64,000 bases of DNA from Stichopus chloronotus (GCA_021234535.1 CM037842.1:24057106-24121105), one strand, 5' to 3'. Counted from the stretch's first letter, positions 32,667-45,211 are shown. Translations and numbers: made by a program. Notes: generated by a model not told the origin, from the letters alone.

Positions 32667-35600
32667 GTTATCGGCAGTCCATCGATTTCGATGAGGACAC
32701 GTAAGGAGAGAAAAAGAATGTCAAATAGGCTTGTTTTGGCAAGCTCGTTGGTGAGCTGCAAGACCAGCCCTCGATCTACATGGCTGATTACATTTTTCAC
32801 AAGTAAAGTTACTGACAATAGGAGGTGAGTGTCGCAGAAGATGAGCAGACAGGTAGTCAGCAGCACGCTTCTCCTCGACTCTTCTTATAGCTTCCCGCAA
32901 GGTACCACGCCAGGTAGGCCGTTTGGCGGCCTGCTGTTCCCAGGTGTCAGTGTTAATGTCGGCACGCTTCAGTACATCTTTGTAGCGCAACTTCTGGCCA
33001 CCACGTTTGCGCTTCCCATTCTGGAACTCCCTGAATAGCACTTGTTTTGGAAGACGGTCATCAGACATACGGGTAACGTGGCCAGTCCAACGGAGCTGTG
33101 ATGCAGTAATCATCGCCTCCGCACTTACTGTCCCTGCTTGTTCCAGGACAGTTACATCTGGTACCATGTCTTGCCACTTGATTTTCATGATCTGACGTAT
33201 GTGGCGTACCTGGACTCTGATCAGTTGCTTGATGTGCTTACGGTAAAGCGTCATCGTCTCAGTCGAATAAAGTAATGACGGCAACACTGCAGCATTGTAG
33301 ACTTTTATCTTCGTAGAGAGCTTAATGTCATGGCGTTACCAGAGTCGATGCTGAAAGAACCCGAAAGCCTTACTGGCTGCCTGAATTCTCCGGCTGACTT
33401 CGGCATTAGGCGAATTCTTGTCTGTAACTGTGCTACCTAGATAAATGAAGGAGTTAGTTTGCTTGAGTGCCTTGCCATTCAAGTTAACGACAGGGTGATC
33501 TTGTTCCCGCTACTGCTCACATGGTGGGGGTTGGTATAGAAGCTTGGTCTTGGTGGAATTGATGCGCAGTCCAAAGCAGGTTGCAGCTTCTACAAAAAGA
33601 TCGACTATCCTCTGAATATCTTGCTGGTTTGTAGCTACTAATGCAGAATCATCAGCATAGAGGAGCTCCCTCAAGCAGGTCAGCTTGGTCTTTGAGACAG
33701 CACGAAGTCGGGAGAGGTTGAAAAGGCCACCGTCCGATCTGGTACGGATGTATACTCCCTTTGTGGTTCTACTGCCCACATATTCCAGCACAGCAGCGAG
33801 ATATAGTGCAAACAATGTTGGTGCAAGAACACATCCCTGTTTGACTCCGTGACCAACTGAAAAGGGGGCACTTGTATTGCCGCCAATAGATATCACTGCA
33901 GACATGTTGTAGTGAAAGTGACGAATCATGTTTGTGAGCTTGTCTGGGCAACCATACAATTTGAGCACTTCCCATAATGTTTCTCGGTCAACAGTGTCAA
34001 AGTCTTTGGAGAAGTCAACAAATACAATATACAATGGCTGATGCTGTTCTATGGCCTTCTCTTGAAGCTGACGCAGTGTAAATATCATGTCAGAAGTTGA
34101 CCTTCCAGCCCTAAAACCACTTTGGCTCTCCGGCAGGACACTTTCTGATATTTGCAACAACCTATTCAGAAGAATCCTTGCAAACACCTTTCCTGCGATT
34201 GAGAGAAGGGAGATCCCACGATGGTTACTACAGTCACTTCTCTCACCCTGCTTCTTGTAGATAGTGACTATGAGTGCATCATTGAAGTCCTGTGGTAGTT
34301 GTTCCTGGTCCCAGCAGAGATTGTACAGATGAAGCAGGTGGTCTGTAATCTGTTGCCCTCCATATTTTAATACTTCTGAGGGGATACCATCCAGGCCAGG
34401 GGCACGGCCAGGACGTGTTTGCTTCAGAGCTCTTTTCACTTCATCCCCAGTGATTGGGTCATCAAGATCATGCCTCGTTGGGTGAGCTACAAGAGTGGAT
34501 ACAACATCTCTCTTCGGTGAACCTTGCTGATTGAGCAGTGTGTGAAAATGTTCCCTCCAACGATCTGTGATGTCTGAGAGGTCTGTCAGGAGGCAGCTTC
34601 CATCTGCTGATTTCAGTGGGGTGAGTGTGTTTGTTCGTGGACCATAGACTTGCTTCAAGGCTGAGAAAAGCCCATGAGAGTCACCTGCATCTGCGAAAGC
34701 TTGGAGCTCGTTGGCCTTGTTTCTCCACCAGACATCCTTCATTGACCGTATTTCTCGTTGGAGCGTTGACTTCGCACTGGTCAGTAGCTGTTTATTCCTT
34801 AAAGAGTTGTCTTTCAGATAGTTGGTGTAGGCTTTCTGTTTCTCAGTTAATAGGGTTTGAATTTGATCCTTGTTGTCATTGAACCAGTCAGGGGTCTTCC
34901 TGCTCGGATGGCCAAGAACTTCAGTAGCAACATTCAGGATGGCATCCTTCAGGACACACCATGATTCACTTACATCCTTCAAAGGTGTAGCACTCAAGTC
35001 CTCTAGTGGTTTTTGTAGAGATTGGCAGAGAACGTCCCGGTAGTGATCAGAATTCAGTCTTATCACATTCAGCTTTTTGGGAATGGCAGCTGATGACTTC
35101 CTCCTTGGTGCTTGCAGTTGGAGCTTGACTTTTGCTCTCACTAGGTAGTGGTCTGTTGAACACTCCCCACCTCTCATAGCTCTTGCGACAAGCACCTCCT
35201 TCAGGTGTTCTTTCCGAGTTAGAACATAGTCTAGCAGGTGGTAGTGCTTAGATCTGGGGTGCATCCAAGAATAATAATGGTGATCAGGTTGGTTGAAGTA
35301 CGTATTAGTGATGCACAGACTCCTCTGAGCACAGAAATTAAGCAGAAGGACGCCGTTGGAGTTAATCTGGCCTTTGCCGAACTTCCCGATCACACCTTCG
35401 TAAGTGTGGTGGTCACTGCCAACCCTCGCATTGAAGTCACCCAGAATTAGCAATTTATCCGCCTTGGGAACAGCATCAACAACTGAGCCAAGTTTATCAT
35501 AGAAGGCTTCCTTGTCGTCTTCAGAATAGGTCATGGTTGGTGCATAGACACATATTAGGGTGAGAAATCTCTTTTTGGCCAAGGGAATAGGCAAACTCAT

Positions 35601-36592
35601 AAGTCTTTCCGACTGGCTTTTAGGTAAAGATGGCAGCTTAGCAGTGAGACTGTTAGAGATAGCAAAAGCAACTCCAGCCTCTCGTCTTCCTTCAGACTTC
35701 CCATGCCAGTAGACTGTGTGTGTTTCTTCCCGGATTTGACCCTGGCCCTCAATTCTTGTCTCTTGTAGAGTTGCTATGTCAATGTTGTACCTATTCAGCT
35801 CCTTACACATCAAAGCAGAGCGTCTCTCAGGTCTGGAATCATTGTCCAACATGGTACGGACGTTCCACGTACCAATGGATAATCTTTGGTTTTTCATTTT
35901 CCTACCGCTGTAGATGGAGCCCCATTGGCCGCGGTGAACCAACCAGGATTAAAAAGGATCAAGCTTTGTTTACTCCACCCTTTATAGGAGCTTCCCCGGA
36001 CTGGGGCAGGCAGTGCTCTCCCTAAACAGGGCTGCCCGGTCATTCATACAGCTGCCCCAGCCTACTGTCGCTCCAAATCAGCCAGACTGTGACCATCAAG
36101 TATGGACCACCTGTGTGCAGAAAACATGCTAGTGGCTCCAAGCACCTCACGCCTGCCACCCCCCCCCCACTCTTCCATCGCCACAGGACTTTGTAAACTC
36201 TCTCCTCGCCGTGCACAGTAGATGAAGACCCACAATGTCATGCCCCCATTGCTGAGCCTCTCTGGGCTTATACACTTTAATCCAAAGGTGCACTGAAGTG
36301 CCACAGTGCTGGGGAGTGTGTAAGCTGCCCCGCAGTAGCCACTTACTGGCCTGATGTGCCACCCGTTGACCTGTAGTAGGTTCCTCCGTGTGCCACGTAT
36401 GAGTCGACCGTCGATGACATAACCTGTCAAGCGCCCTCCACCGTATCCATCAGCCTGCTGCCACTGACTTCACCGTAACCCTGGCAGGGGCCCTAACCGG
36501 GTACTGACAGCCGGAGCCAGCTGAGCCCGGGACTCATGTCGGGCAGGGTCGTCACTCCCTGAAGTGGCCTAATGCCACTCATTACCCTTACC
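32667..36592 (-). mobile_element. Near full-length RTE/BovB-like LINE with target duplication
   Basis: The element is bounded by a perfect 12-bp target duplication, CTATTGAATCAT, at 32655-32666 and 36593-36604. It has a GC-rich 5' leader (about 35943-36592), one long ORF and a short 3' end with a small hairpin (ATCGATTTCGAT). Intact duplications and few ORF lesions point to recent insertion. The 5' leader is unusually rich in GC for this window. Confidence 0.85.
32721..35942 (-). pseudogene. LINE ORF2: AP-endonuclease and reverse transcriptase, two in-frame stops
   Basis: 1,074 codons in one frame, interrupted by TAG at 33510-33512 and TAA at 33336-33338. N-terminal APE endonuclease: IGTWNVRTM, LQETRIEGQG, LGDFNARVG and STDHYLV. 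Central reverse transcriptase: VDFSKDFDTVD, GHGVKQGCVLAPTLF and LLYADDSALVA. The C-terminal part has LRWTGHVTRMSDDRLP and a CX2CX12HX3C zinc knuckle (CEKCNQPC...HQRAC) near the end. The endonuclease start and WTGHV region resemble the RTE/BovB or CFDP2 type; the clade is not proven. Position A has KDFD rather than the usual KAFD. Confidence 0.9.
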
Positions 36593-36613
36593 CTATTGAA
36601 TCATATTCTCTGC

Positions 36614-37400
36614 ATGAAGGAATTACGTGAGAAGAGCTACCTGGCTAACTACCGTCATTCTTTGAAACCGCAGTGATTTCACATAAAACTAGTAAAAGGG
36701 TGGTAAAACTTAGTTAAAGTAACATATTATGAAACATTCCCCAGGCCGGGACGTAATTCCTTCATGCAAAGCAAATGATTAGATAGAATCTAAATCAAAC
36801 TTCATTTTAAGTACGTTTAATTAGAAAAAAATCTCGCAAATGCATTGCATTTCGGAACACTTTTGAGACTTTTGAGCATTGCTTGGAAGCACTGCGTCAA
36901 ACCGAAGAGAAAAACTTGGACAAGTTCGAACAATTTAGAGAAGCAGAAGACAACATTCCCTGTGATGTCTGTGTATATTTTCTACTTCCTTGAATCGACT
37001 TAAGGTCTCTCTTGTGATGGCGCCATGCGGCTTCCAATAACTGATAAATAGCTTCAAGCTTGTTTTTAGCTTTTTCGTTTTCGCAATATAAGACGGAATG
37101 TATACATAAAAGTTCATTCTCCTAAAACTTATTGAAGCATATTTGCAATACTACATGTCCTGGCCTAGTCTGTTTCATCTTGACATTAATATGAAAAATA
37201 AATGACTGTTCTGTCACCTCCATAAAATCCAAATCTAACTGATTTGTAGCTTTGTGGCAATATTAGAGCTGCTAAAATAACCACCTTGCAGGTCAGAACT
37301 TAAATGTTAAGTCAGCATTGTGTCCAAGTGATTTAACATACTGGAAAACCGTAGATTCATCCCAAACGTGACAAATCAAATATGCCTGTCACAAATCTTT
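36614..37400. other. Intronic AT-rich DNA, no gene seen
   Basis: Apart from the right arm of the palindromic element (36751-36813) there are only short ORFs. It lies in the large juxtamembrane intron of gene 2. Confidence 0.5.
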
Positions 37401-37407
37401 GCCTAAA

Positions 37408-38106
37408 TTATCTTGCCCAACGGGCTTTCAGAGAAGCACAAAATGAAGATAACATGCTTCTTGATATGTTTATACCACTGTAACCTACACCTCCTATGAC
37501 GAGTCCAACTAAGAAATTGAGGAACTTCTTCAGATCTGTTTGCATAGGATCAACGTTAATTGGGCTATAAAACAATAGCCATCTTGAGAGGTATACAAGA
37601 TATTGCTTCTGGGTACTTGGTCTCCATGCAGCAAGTATGATATCTGGTGCTTTTGGCGAGATTCCTTGGGCATACAACGATTGCCGGAAATTAGACACGG
37701 TAAAATCAGTAGTATTGTGTTTCAAAGAGGGTGCACCAGATTCGATCCTGTGATAGATATCACCTCCTTTGGTACTGGCAGCAGTAACAGTACCGCTATT
37801 AACAGTTCCATCAACTTTACAAACGAGAATACCCGTCGCCTGCTCTTGATCTGATCTCCCGATCATCCTGAATGAAGGAAAGGCATAGAAATTGTAGTCA
37901 GTCCACGTAAAGGAAAAAAGCATAAAACGTTTGGCAAACCATCCACCTTGGCGATATTTTACAAACATTTTCAGTGACTTCAGATTTAAAATTAATCTGT
38001 AACATCCATCTTTGTAGGGAATAAAGAAAACGGGTAACACAAAATCAGCTTTTGATCTAGAAATCTTTCTGATAACCCCGTTTTGTAGTAACTTTTTAGG
38101 CTCCAC
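37408..38106 (-). pseudogene. DIRS chimeric ORF: duplicated RT start, linker and recombinase N-terminus
   Basis: An open frame of 232 codons. It starts PKKLLQNGVIRKISRSKADF and YKDGCYRLILNLKSLKMFV, which is RT N-terminal sequence seen again at 39300-39170. It then jumps to TWTDYNFYAFPSFRMIGR, typical of the DIRS RNase H-recombinase linker. It ends with ISPKAPDIILAAWRPSTQKQ and YLSRWLLFY, the SAM-like N-terminus of DIRS recombinases. The junction shows the frame was assembled by internal recombination. Confidence 0.75.
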
Positions 38107-38128
38107 ATCTTAGACTGAAGCTACATCA

Positions 38129-38580
38129 CTATATCTTGTCATTCAAGGTCCATTCGGTATTAATGTTGTTATAGTAAGACAAATGATCTGCAATAGCGTT
38201 TTGCGCACCTGGTATGTGGGCAACGAATATCCAGATATCTTTGCACCAAAGCCAAATTAACTTCTTTACCTCATTACACTGACAAGATTTAGTACCACCC
38301 ATGTGATTAATACATGACACCGCAGTCATATTATAGGATCGTATTCCAGCCAGTGGCCATTAACCATGGACTGGTTTACCGATCTTAACACAGCGTCCCA
38401 CCCTAAGGTGGAAGCATCACATTCTACTTTGGCGTCCACTGCTGCATTGTGTATGTAACAAGAGACCTCGTCTATGTTATTTAACCACAGCAATTCTAAC
38501 CGACTCAGTGAAGTTAATGTGGTCTTTGCATCAAAATAACCGTTGGGAGCTCGAAGGGAGTTTATTTCATTAAACTCCAA
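38129..38580 (-). pseudogene. DIRS RNase H fragment
   Basis: Two overlapping frames, 38580-38326 and 38329-38129. The first has VECDASTLGWDAVL (RNase H first strand with catalytic aspartate); the second has AHIPGAQNAIADHLSYYNN, the HVPGxxNxxAD end of retroelement RNase H. It is frameshifted between the halves. Confidence 0.8.
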
Positions 38581-38774
38581 ATGTTTATAGTACAGACGGG
38601 CCTAGGCAAACCCCTGGTAGTTTAGACACCAGCATTCCAATAACTTCGGCTAATTGTCGATTTGTGATCAACTAAGGGCTTAACAACCCTTTAAATTTTC
38701 ATTGTTTTACACTTTCTTTCTACAGTCAACGAGATTGTCATTGTCATGGAATTGAAACCCCAAGAAGGTTATTT

Positions 38775-39300
38775 TTAGTTTGGGCAAAATTTCAGATTTT
38801 GATAGAATGAATGACCAAAACTAAAAAAAACATTCTGAACCCAAAGAACAATTGCAGACACTGCTATCTGACATTCTGCCAGGGTGTCACCCTGAATAAA
38901 AATGTCATCGATATAAACAAGTACAATGTGGTTATTTCGTCTCAAAGTCGAAAACACGGATTTTAATAGTTTCGTAATAAATCTAGGTGCACTTGCTAAA
39001 TCATTTGGCAGGCATGTATTCTGGTACAAATCATGATTCCAGTAACGTCTGAGACATTTCCTGGAATTAATTTCAATTGAAACGGAATAACAAGCGTCCT
39101 TGAGGTCTACTGATGCCATAAAACATCGTGGGGGCATGAAGCATCAAACTTTTGGCTAAGCATCTATCATGAAATAGCGATATTTTACAAACTTGTTCGG
39201 TGACTTCAGATTTAAAAATTAATCTGTAACATCCATCTTTTTTGTGAATAAAGAAATTGAGTGACACAAAATCACCTGTTGATCTACAAGTCGTTCTGAT
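38775..39300 (-). pseudogene. DIRS reverse transcriptase fragment
   Basis: Contains FMASVDLKDACYSVSI (motif A), LPNDLASAPRFITKLLK (motif B region, FGLxxAPxxFT type) and LVYIDDIFIQGDT (catalytic YIDD). Upstream frame 39267-39073 has KDGCYRLIF. A frame break between the two pieces marks it as dead. Confidence 0.85.
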
Positions 39301-39499
39301 AATTCATTTTTGTGGTAACTTTTTAAGCTTTACCTCATACAAAGCATTTGATGTAGACTGAGAAGAAACGAGATCTTGGTGTAGTGTTTCTTTCCTCAAA
39401 TTCAATTCAAGGGCATTTCACCGTTTGGACATTGTCGTTATCTGAATTCAAACCAAACAAAGCGGGTAAAAACGTAATCTACCTGCTATGTGAATAGTA

Positions 39500-40470
39500 G
39501 GACTCTGATTCAAAATTTCAGGAAGAAAATTTACCTCATCTTGATTTGGGGGGTTGGTGACAGTGGCTATGCCTCCCCTTCCGAGCAGGCCTGACGATCT
39601 GCCGAAACTCTTGCCTCTGCCTATAAAAGGTCCTCTACCTCTGAAGCTTCCTCTGTTCGGACGAGAACTCTCACCAAATTATGGCCTGACTTTCGCAGTC
39701 ATCTTATTGGCATCTAAAATATCCTTTAGTTCAGTGCAGATCTCATCTCCCAACAGAAACTTCGTCACTGGCACATTCTACTAGCACAAGTTTGCAAAAG
39801 ATATCGGCTTTGATTAGCTCTCTTCGAGCAAAATTCAACTGTAGGTTATCTTGCTCCAATAAATCTAAGGTCTTAAACATTTCATGTACAATCTGCCTTT
39901 TTGAGACCTGACCACCCCTTGAAAGTGATGGTCAAGGCGGTCATACTTTTGACCATTAAAAATTGCGTCTTTTGAAACTTTGTCGTCAGACCTAGTCCGT
40001 GGCTTTATTCTGTCCATAATAATTTGGTTTATGCTTTTTGATTGCAAGAGATCACGATTTTCAGGTTGCTTGTAGCTTTACGCTTTCCCATTCGGTTTAT
40101 TGTCTGATAATTTCTCTACCATCATACCTCAATTTTAGGTGGTAGAGCAGGGCCTTTATCACCTGCAAAGAAAGGTTCAACAACCGGGTATCATCCTTTA
40201 GTGTCTCTGTCTCAGACCCAGTAAACACGCATTGAAAATACTGGGCACTGCATCGTCAAAAGTACCAAACCTTGCCCGTTTGGCTTCAATTTGTTCCAAA
40301 ACACTTACTTTTTCAGGCCTATCTTTAGTCACCTCCGATACGATTTTCTCTATGTATTCCGACATCTCTGGTGTTATTCCCGGTGATTGGAATTCATCAG
40401 TCTGTCTGTGAACTGCCCCAATTTTCAGACTCAAATAGTACGTCTTATGAGAAGTCGAGATCTTCGGAAT
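39500..40470 (-). pseudogene. DIRS Gag-like region
   Basis: Broken frames: MDSEDLDFS then a stop at about 40457, then FQSPGITPEMSEYIEKIVSE and VLEQIEAKRARFGTFDDAVP, then an arginine/glycine-rich stretch opposite 39560-39680 (RGRGPFIGRGKSFGRSSG). An acidic start and RG-rich end before the RT is the usual layout of DIRS ORF1. Confidence 0.6.
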
Positions 40471-40760
40471 CCATGACTATGACACAATTAACAGAGGCTC
40501 GTCGCAATTTGCTCTTTACAAGCTTTATGCAATTGTACCTGGCCAGTTTTTCTCTCTACATTAAATTTAAGTCTAAGGAGCCAATTCCGTACCTTGTTAT
40601 ATTTACTCTGCACTGTAGAAAGTTTAAAGACAGATAGCTGCTAGCGAGCACACGTGCAACCGCACAAAAAAGCTTCGTCACCCAAGGATATAAACTGCCG
40701 TGGACAAAGGCTTCCACATCCAGTTCCGGAATGCAACGCATTTGTGAGGTAGAATTGAAG

Positions 40761-42459
40761 GTATAGTGTATCCGCTAGGATGTTCCACAACAACTAGACG
40801 ATACATCCGCGAAGCCAGTAAGTGTCATAAATCACCTCTTTCTAATAATAACAAAAATGCACCGATTTGGTGAGCTTTTGTTACAGCAACGTAACATATT
40901 TTGATGAACTATTATTTGGTTTTAATATAGAACAGTCTTAAAATGTTATACAAAGCAGGAAAGTTCCTGTGTGATTTCATTTAAGCGTATACTTTGTGCA
41001 GTGCAACATTATGTTATACATGTAAGCATTGTAATGTAAGTGAGTCATTGTTATTCATTTGATATTCATGCTTGCACAAAAGAAAGAACGCTTCTAACTG
41101 CTACAAATACATTGATCTGTAGTGATTTAGGTCCATAGTTTCAAAACAATGCCTTCCCAGGCATTTTTATCTCACTTTAACTAACTGTTAAAGTCATTGT
41201 TATACAAAGAATATTGGTCCAACGTTCAGTCTGTTAAGATAACTGCCAGGTATGTAGCACAGGTATAGTGAAGATAAGTACCGTAGGCCTAAATTCTACT
41301 AAAGAAAAAAAAACCTGACTTGTTTGTTGTGCTACATCCTGTTATGTTCTGTACTAGTAGCCCTGTGGCAGATAGGTCACAGATAAATGTTCTTTGGAAG
41401 GATCTATCTGGAAAATACCGAGATGTGATTATATTCTCCAAAGCCTATACACATATATTATTTATATATATATGTTTTATCTTTGATAGGTATCAGATTA
41501 TACTAAACCTGATTCGGACTATTGTGGAAATGTTTACATTGAGGACATTTGAGGTGTATTGATATCTGCCCTTTTTCTTCCTTCAGCACTTTGCATAGAA
41601 ACCATTACAGGTATGGCATGTTACGCCCCACTTTCTAGCAAGCCGTCGTTCGCCGTCTGGGTTTAAATATTCGTGGTTGCTTCTTATAGAGCATGAAGGA
41701 AAGTATCGTCTGAAATTATTTTCCGTTATCCATGCAACTCGGAAACCTTGATTTGTTGACCTTTTGTAGGTGATGATTGAATGTTTGGGGAACGGTTTAA
41801 CTGAGGGGTTTTAAGAAATAAGGTGACATTTTTGTTATTAAGGCACGTTTCGAATGCATTGTTTTAATATGCTGAGTAAAAACAAGTTTATAAACCAATG
41901 ATGGGTTACTGCTGTATTTTTCTCACTTACAGAACGACGGCTTGCTGCGTAAGAAGCTGGGCCTACGGATCCAATTACCCTGTTTCCATCCAAAATTTTC
42001 GGGTCCGTCTTTTTATCCGCCGTCTTGGGTTTCTCATGCCCCACAGGAGACACCCAGAAATTGGTAGTCAGAGTAAAATAAGGCACGGGAATTTGACTTG
42101 TGCAACTCCCATGCCGATTCGACCTTCTTTGGCCGAGTTACAGCAGGTTAAGTTATTTTTTCGGCCATTTTGGATTTTTATAACGTCCCCCGAAGCACTC
42201 AAGTGGGCAGGAAATCTTTCTAGATCTTTTACACCACACTGAGTTCAACGGAGCAAGTTTTAGTACAAACTGAAGTATGGGGCCATTTTGATTTTGATTG
42301 CGACCCAGAAGACACCAAAAAACATATTCCAGGTGTGGAGTAATATCATGAGAAATTGAATAATGCATTTCCCAGTCCGATCTGACCTTGTTATGGCACT
42401 TTAAAAAATACGACAGTCATGTTGGAGATTTTTCAGTACCGTCTGATGTGAACCTCCAC
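40761..42459. other. Intronic DNA without recognised genes
   Basis: Short ORFs only. Around 42075-42420 two related blocks seem to recur (GTGCAACTCCCATGCCGATTCGACC and GCATTTCCCAGTCCGATCTGACC), suggesting an old repeat of about 260 bp. The position is within the large gene 2 intron. Confidence 0.4.
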
Positions 42460-42591
42460 GTTGTCACATTTTGGGCAGAAAGTTGTTACATTTTGGACCA
42501 AGTTTGAAAGTTGTTACATTTTGGGCAGAAAATTGTTACATTGTGGACCAAGTTGTTACATTTTGGTCAATTGTTACAAAATGGGACGTAA
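42460..42591. repeat. GTTGTTACATTTTGG short repeat cluster
   Basis: Five direct copies of GTTGTTACATTTTGG, alternately followed by GCAGAAA and ACCAAGTT, plus a final inverted-type TTGTTACAAAATGG. It is a minisatellite with a two-state spacer. Confidence 0.75.
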
Positions 42592-44405
42592 CATGGCATG
42601 ATATTGACAATGTTGAGCGCTAATAACTCATTCGTTGTTCAAAGCCAGGAATGATCAAGTGGTGATTGCATTAAACATGTCTTTATTAGGTCAATTATTT
42701 TGGTGCATTTAGTGATTAACATTTGTCTAACAATTTACAAATAAGTTTATGCAGATTAATTAATTTAAAGTCAAGATACGTTTGGTGAGAAAGGTAGGGT
42801 GAATATAGTGCTCAGCGTACCAATTTGAGATGACATGCTGGAAATAATATGATTGTATATGAATTTGCTCAATTTTAGAGTTTGTTTGTATTTTCAGTGT
42901 AAAACGTTTCTTTGGAATGTAAATACAAATGATTATAATATAGTTTTTCTGAAAGTAGTTGTTCCTCAGATACTTTTTTTGAAAAAGAAAGGGGGGGGGG
43001 GTGCAATACAGCCTGTGAAAAAACTGTCTGAAAGAAAAACATGAATTATATGCGATGGAAGTAGTAAGAGTGGTATTGGTGAAAGTTGTGATCAATTGCT
43101 AATAACTTAATACATTGTAAATGCATGTCAGGAGTTGCAAATTTGCATGCAGTGTCATTTGAAGAACAAATGAAACGTGTGAAAGGAAGAAGAGTGTTTC
43201 TCATTGAATTTTGTGTCATGTATTTGAGCTTGAGTCATGCAATTACAAATCACCATTGAGATATTGAAATTACAAACTGGTAGGGTACTTTCTTAACTAT
43301 AGTTTGAAGTTTATAGTCACTGTAAGTGACTCCAATCAACCGCAGCTGACCGCAGCTCCCAAACTTCCAAACTGAGTCACATTCATAGGGACCAACATTG
43401 TCCCAAAGAGTCAGGTTTTGCTAAGACTGTATTTTCCCTATATCTATTTCAAAAGTTAACTTGATGAGACACATTCGGCACCTGAAAATTTGTTAAAATA
43501 AACTCTTTAAGCAGACCAGGACTAACCTTAGCCTGCGCAACATCCTCGTTTGATTACGTTCACAATAATTCCTTTAGCATCATTTACTTAGGCCTAGCTT
43601 GATACTCAAAATTTAACAGACCGCCTAACAAGATCATGATAAAGCCTGTCGAACCTATATGTGCTCTATCGTGAAGTTTCTTGTAAAGTAAAAATAAATT
43701 TTTAGTAAATTAAAGTAAACTTCACATAGTAACAAGTATAACGTTACCACCCAATCATCACATTTGTTATTTTACAAGATGGGCCTGTTTCTTGGAAGTG
43801 CATGGGCCTAAAATCAATTTTAACTTAGTACACAGCACAAGAAACTTCAAAATACCCTAACTTGGTGGGCCCAGGCAACCAGGCTAATCTAACTTAGACC
43901 CAAGTTAGTTACAGACAGTAAATTAACTCTCCCTAATTCCCTACTTGATGTAGCCTAAGCCTAATTCTATCTAAGTTAAACGTGGGATGGTTCTTTGTGT
44001 CGATAGTTCGTAGGTTTGTTTTTAGGATAGTCATAGAAATATTAGGCCAGGCCGTAGCATAGGTTATTTCTATGCCAGTATCAGCCAAAGTTAGGCCGGA
44101 ACTAGCTAAACGTAACCAATAACCAAAAAGACTTAAATTATAGGTCTAGATTAGCATAGGGACCTGTAACATTAGACGGGGGGGGGGGGGATAATAAACT
44201 TAACGATAGCATTAGTGAACTAAAAACGTAGCCCAGCCTAGTCTAGTCATGATTGGCGCAAGTGAACTACGTTGCTATTTTCAGCATTTAACTCAGTGAA
44301 TGAATCAGCTGCAAGAAAGACGTATAGCTGTCGTGTAGATCTAACTAGTAATACTCCACTGATATGATATTAATATTATGCAACGTTACTGTCATACTTA
44401 GTTTT
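42592..44405. other. Intronic DNA without recognised genes
   Basis: AT-rich, rich in TAGGCCT-like words, with G-tracts at 42990-42999 and 44179-44190. No exon with homology to the receptor genes and no transposon ORF was seen. Confidence 0.45.
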
Positions 44406-44555
44406 CATTTGAGAGACCTTCCCACAACGACGAGATTCTCTGGTAGCTACGCTAGTTTCGAGCTGCGCGTAAGCGAGAGAGGACGTCCGAGTCTCTCGCT
44501 CTCGCCAAAGGCTGCGACCTCTAAGGCAGCGTCCGTAGGTGCCACCATGCGGCCA
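44406..44555. repeat. Dispersed repeat, copy 2
   Basis: Second copy of the repeat at 28192-28345, with matching blocks in the same order and orientation. It is GC-rich relative to the flanks. The short ORF inside it has no independent support. Confidence 0.65.
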
Positions 44556-45211
44556 CCACTTCTCACCCCCTAACCCCAATAGTTAATTTCGATCTATGTC
44601 ACTTTCATACCATGGAGTACCCCCACACGAGGACTACTGACCCACCAAGGTTTGGTTGAATACTACAATTGACGTAGGGTGGACTACCATTTCAGAGTCA
44701 TTTTTTGGGACTTAACCCGTCAACGAAGTACCATATCTCCTCCCTGCATACTCTGTATCATATTATCCGAATTATCTGTATTTATAATACAGATAATATC
44801 AAATGCTTACAACACAAAACTTCCTTCAAAGAAAAGCAAATAAATAGTTTTGCACTTTACATCCTTGCCTATTTGATTGTTGCTTAATGTTTATGCAGAT
44901 TACAAACATAGTTGTTGCTGTACACTTATATAAGTTTCAACATATCAGGCTCCAATATGAATCAAGACCACAGCTTGAAGGATATTTACAAAAGAGCAGC
45001 AGTAAATTACTTAAATGTGACAAATAAAAAAATTCAGTAAAAGCTTACAACATGACAGTGTACTGAAATCTAAATCGCTGAGAAATGTGAAAGCTGCGAA
45101 AGTGTTAACGTTTCGTTGTTAGGTTTTTTGTCTGAGCTAAAATAATATCTTCCTTAATCTACTTGGCATATACAGGATGTAGTCCGATTATTATGCTTAT
45201 GGTAAAAGTAC

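Larger units (their letters stand above)
32627..36813. repeat. Palindromic TTAA element split by a LINE insertion
   Basis: The left arm (32627-32666, resuming 36605-36628) and right arm (36751-36813) are inverted repeats of about 60 bp: TTTGATTTAGATTCTAT ... GCATGAAGGAATTACGT on one side, its complement on the other. Both outer ends carry TTAA. Without the LINE the element is about 265 bp. It is a foldback/MITE-type element. Confidence 0.7.
37408..40760 (-). mobile_element. Degenerate, rearranged DIRS-type tyrosine-recombinase retrotransposon
   Basis: Minus-strand order: Gag-like region (about 40470-39500), reverse transcriptase (39300-38775), RNase H (38580-38130), an inserted second copy of the RT start (38106-37920), RNase H/linker end and the N-terminal part of a tyrosine recombinase (37700-37450). 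Many frameshifts and stops are present. The recombinase C-terminus with its catalytic residues and the terminal repeats are missing or unrecognisable. Confidence 0.8.

Noticed and set aside
35238..35450. ORFs antisense to the LINE (also 34625-34882, 35720-36025)
   Set aside because: They are shadows of the LINE reading frame on the other strand.
39554..39784. 76-codon proline/leucine-rich plus-strand ORF
   Set aside because: It is the antisense of the RG-rich Gag region of the DIRS element.
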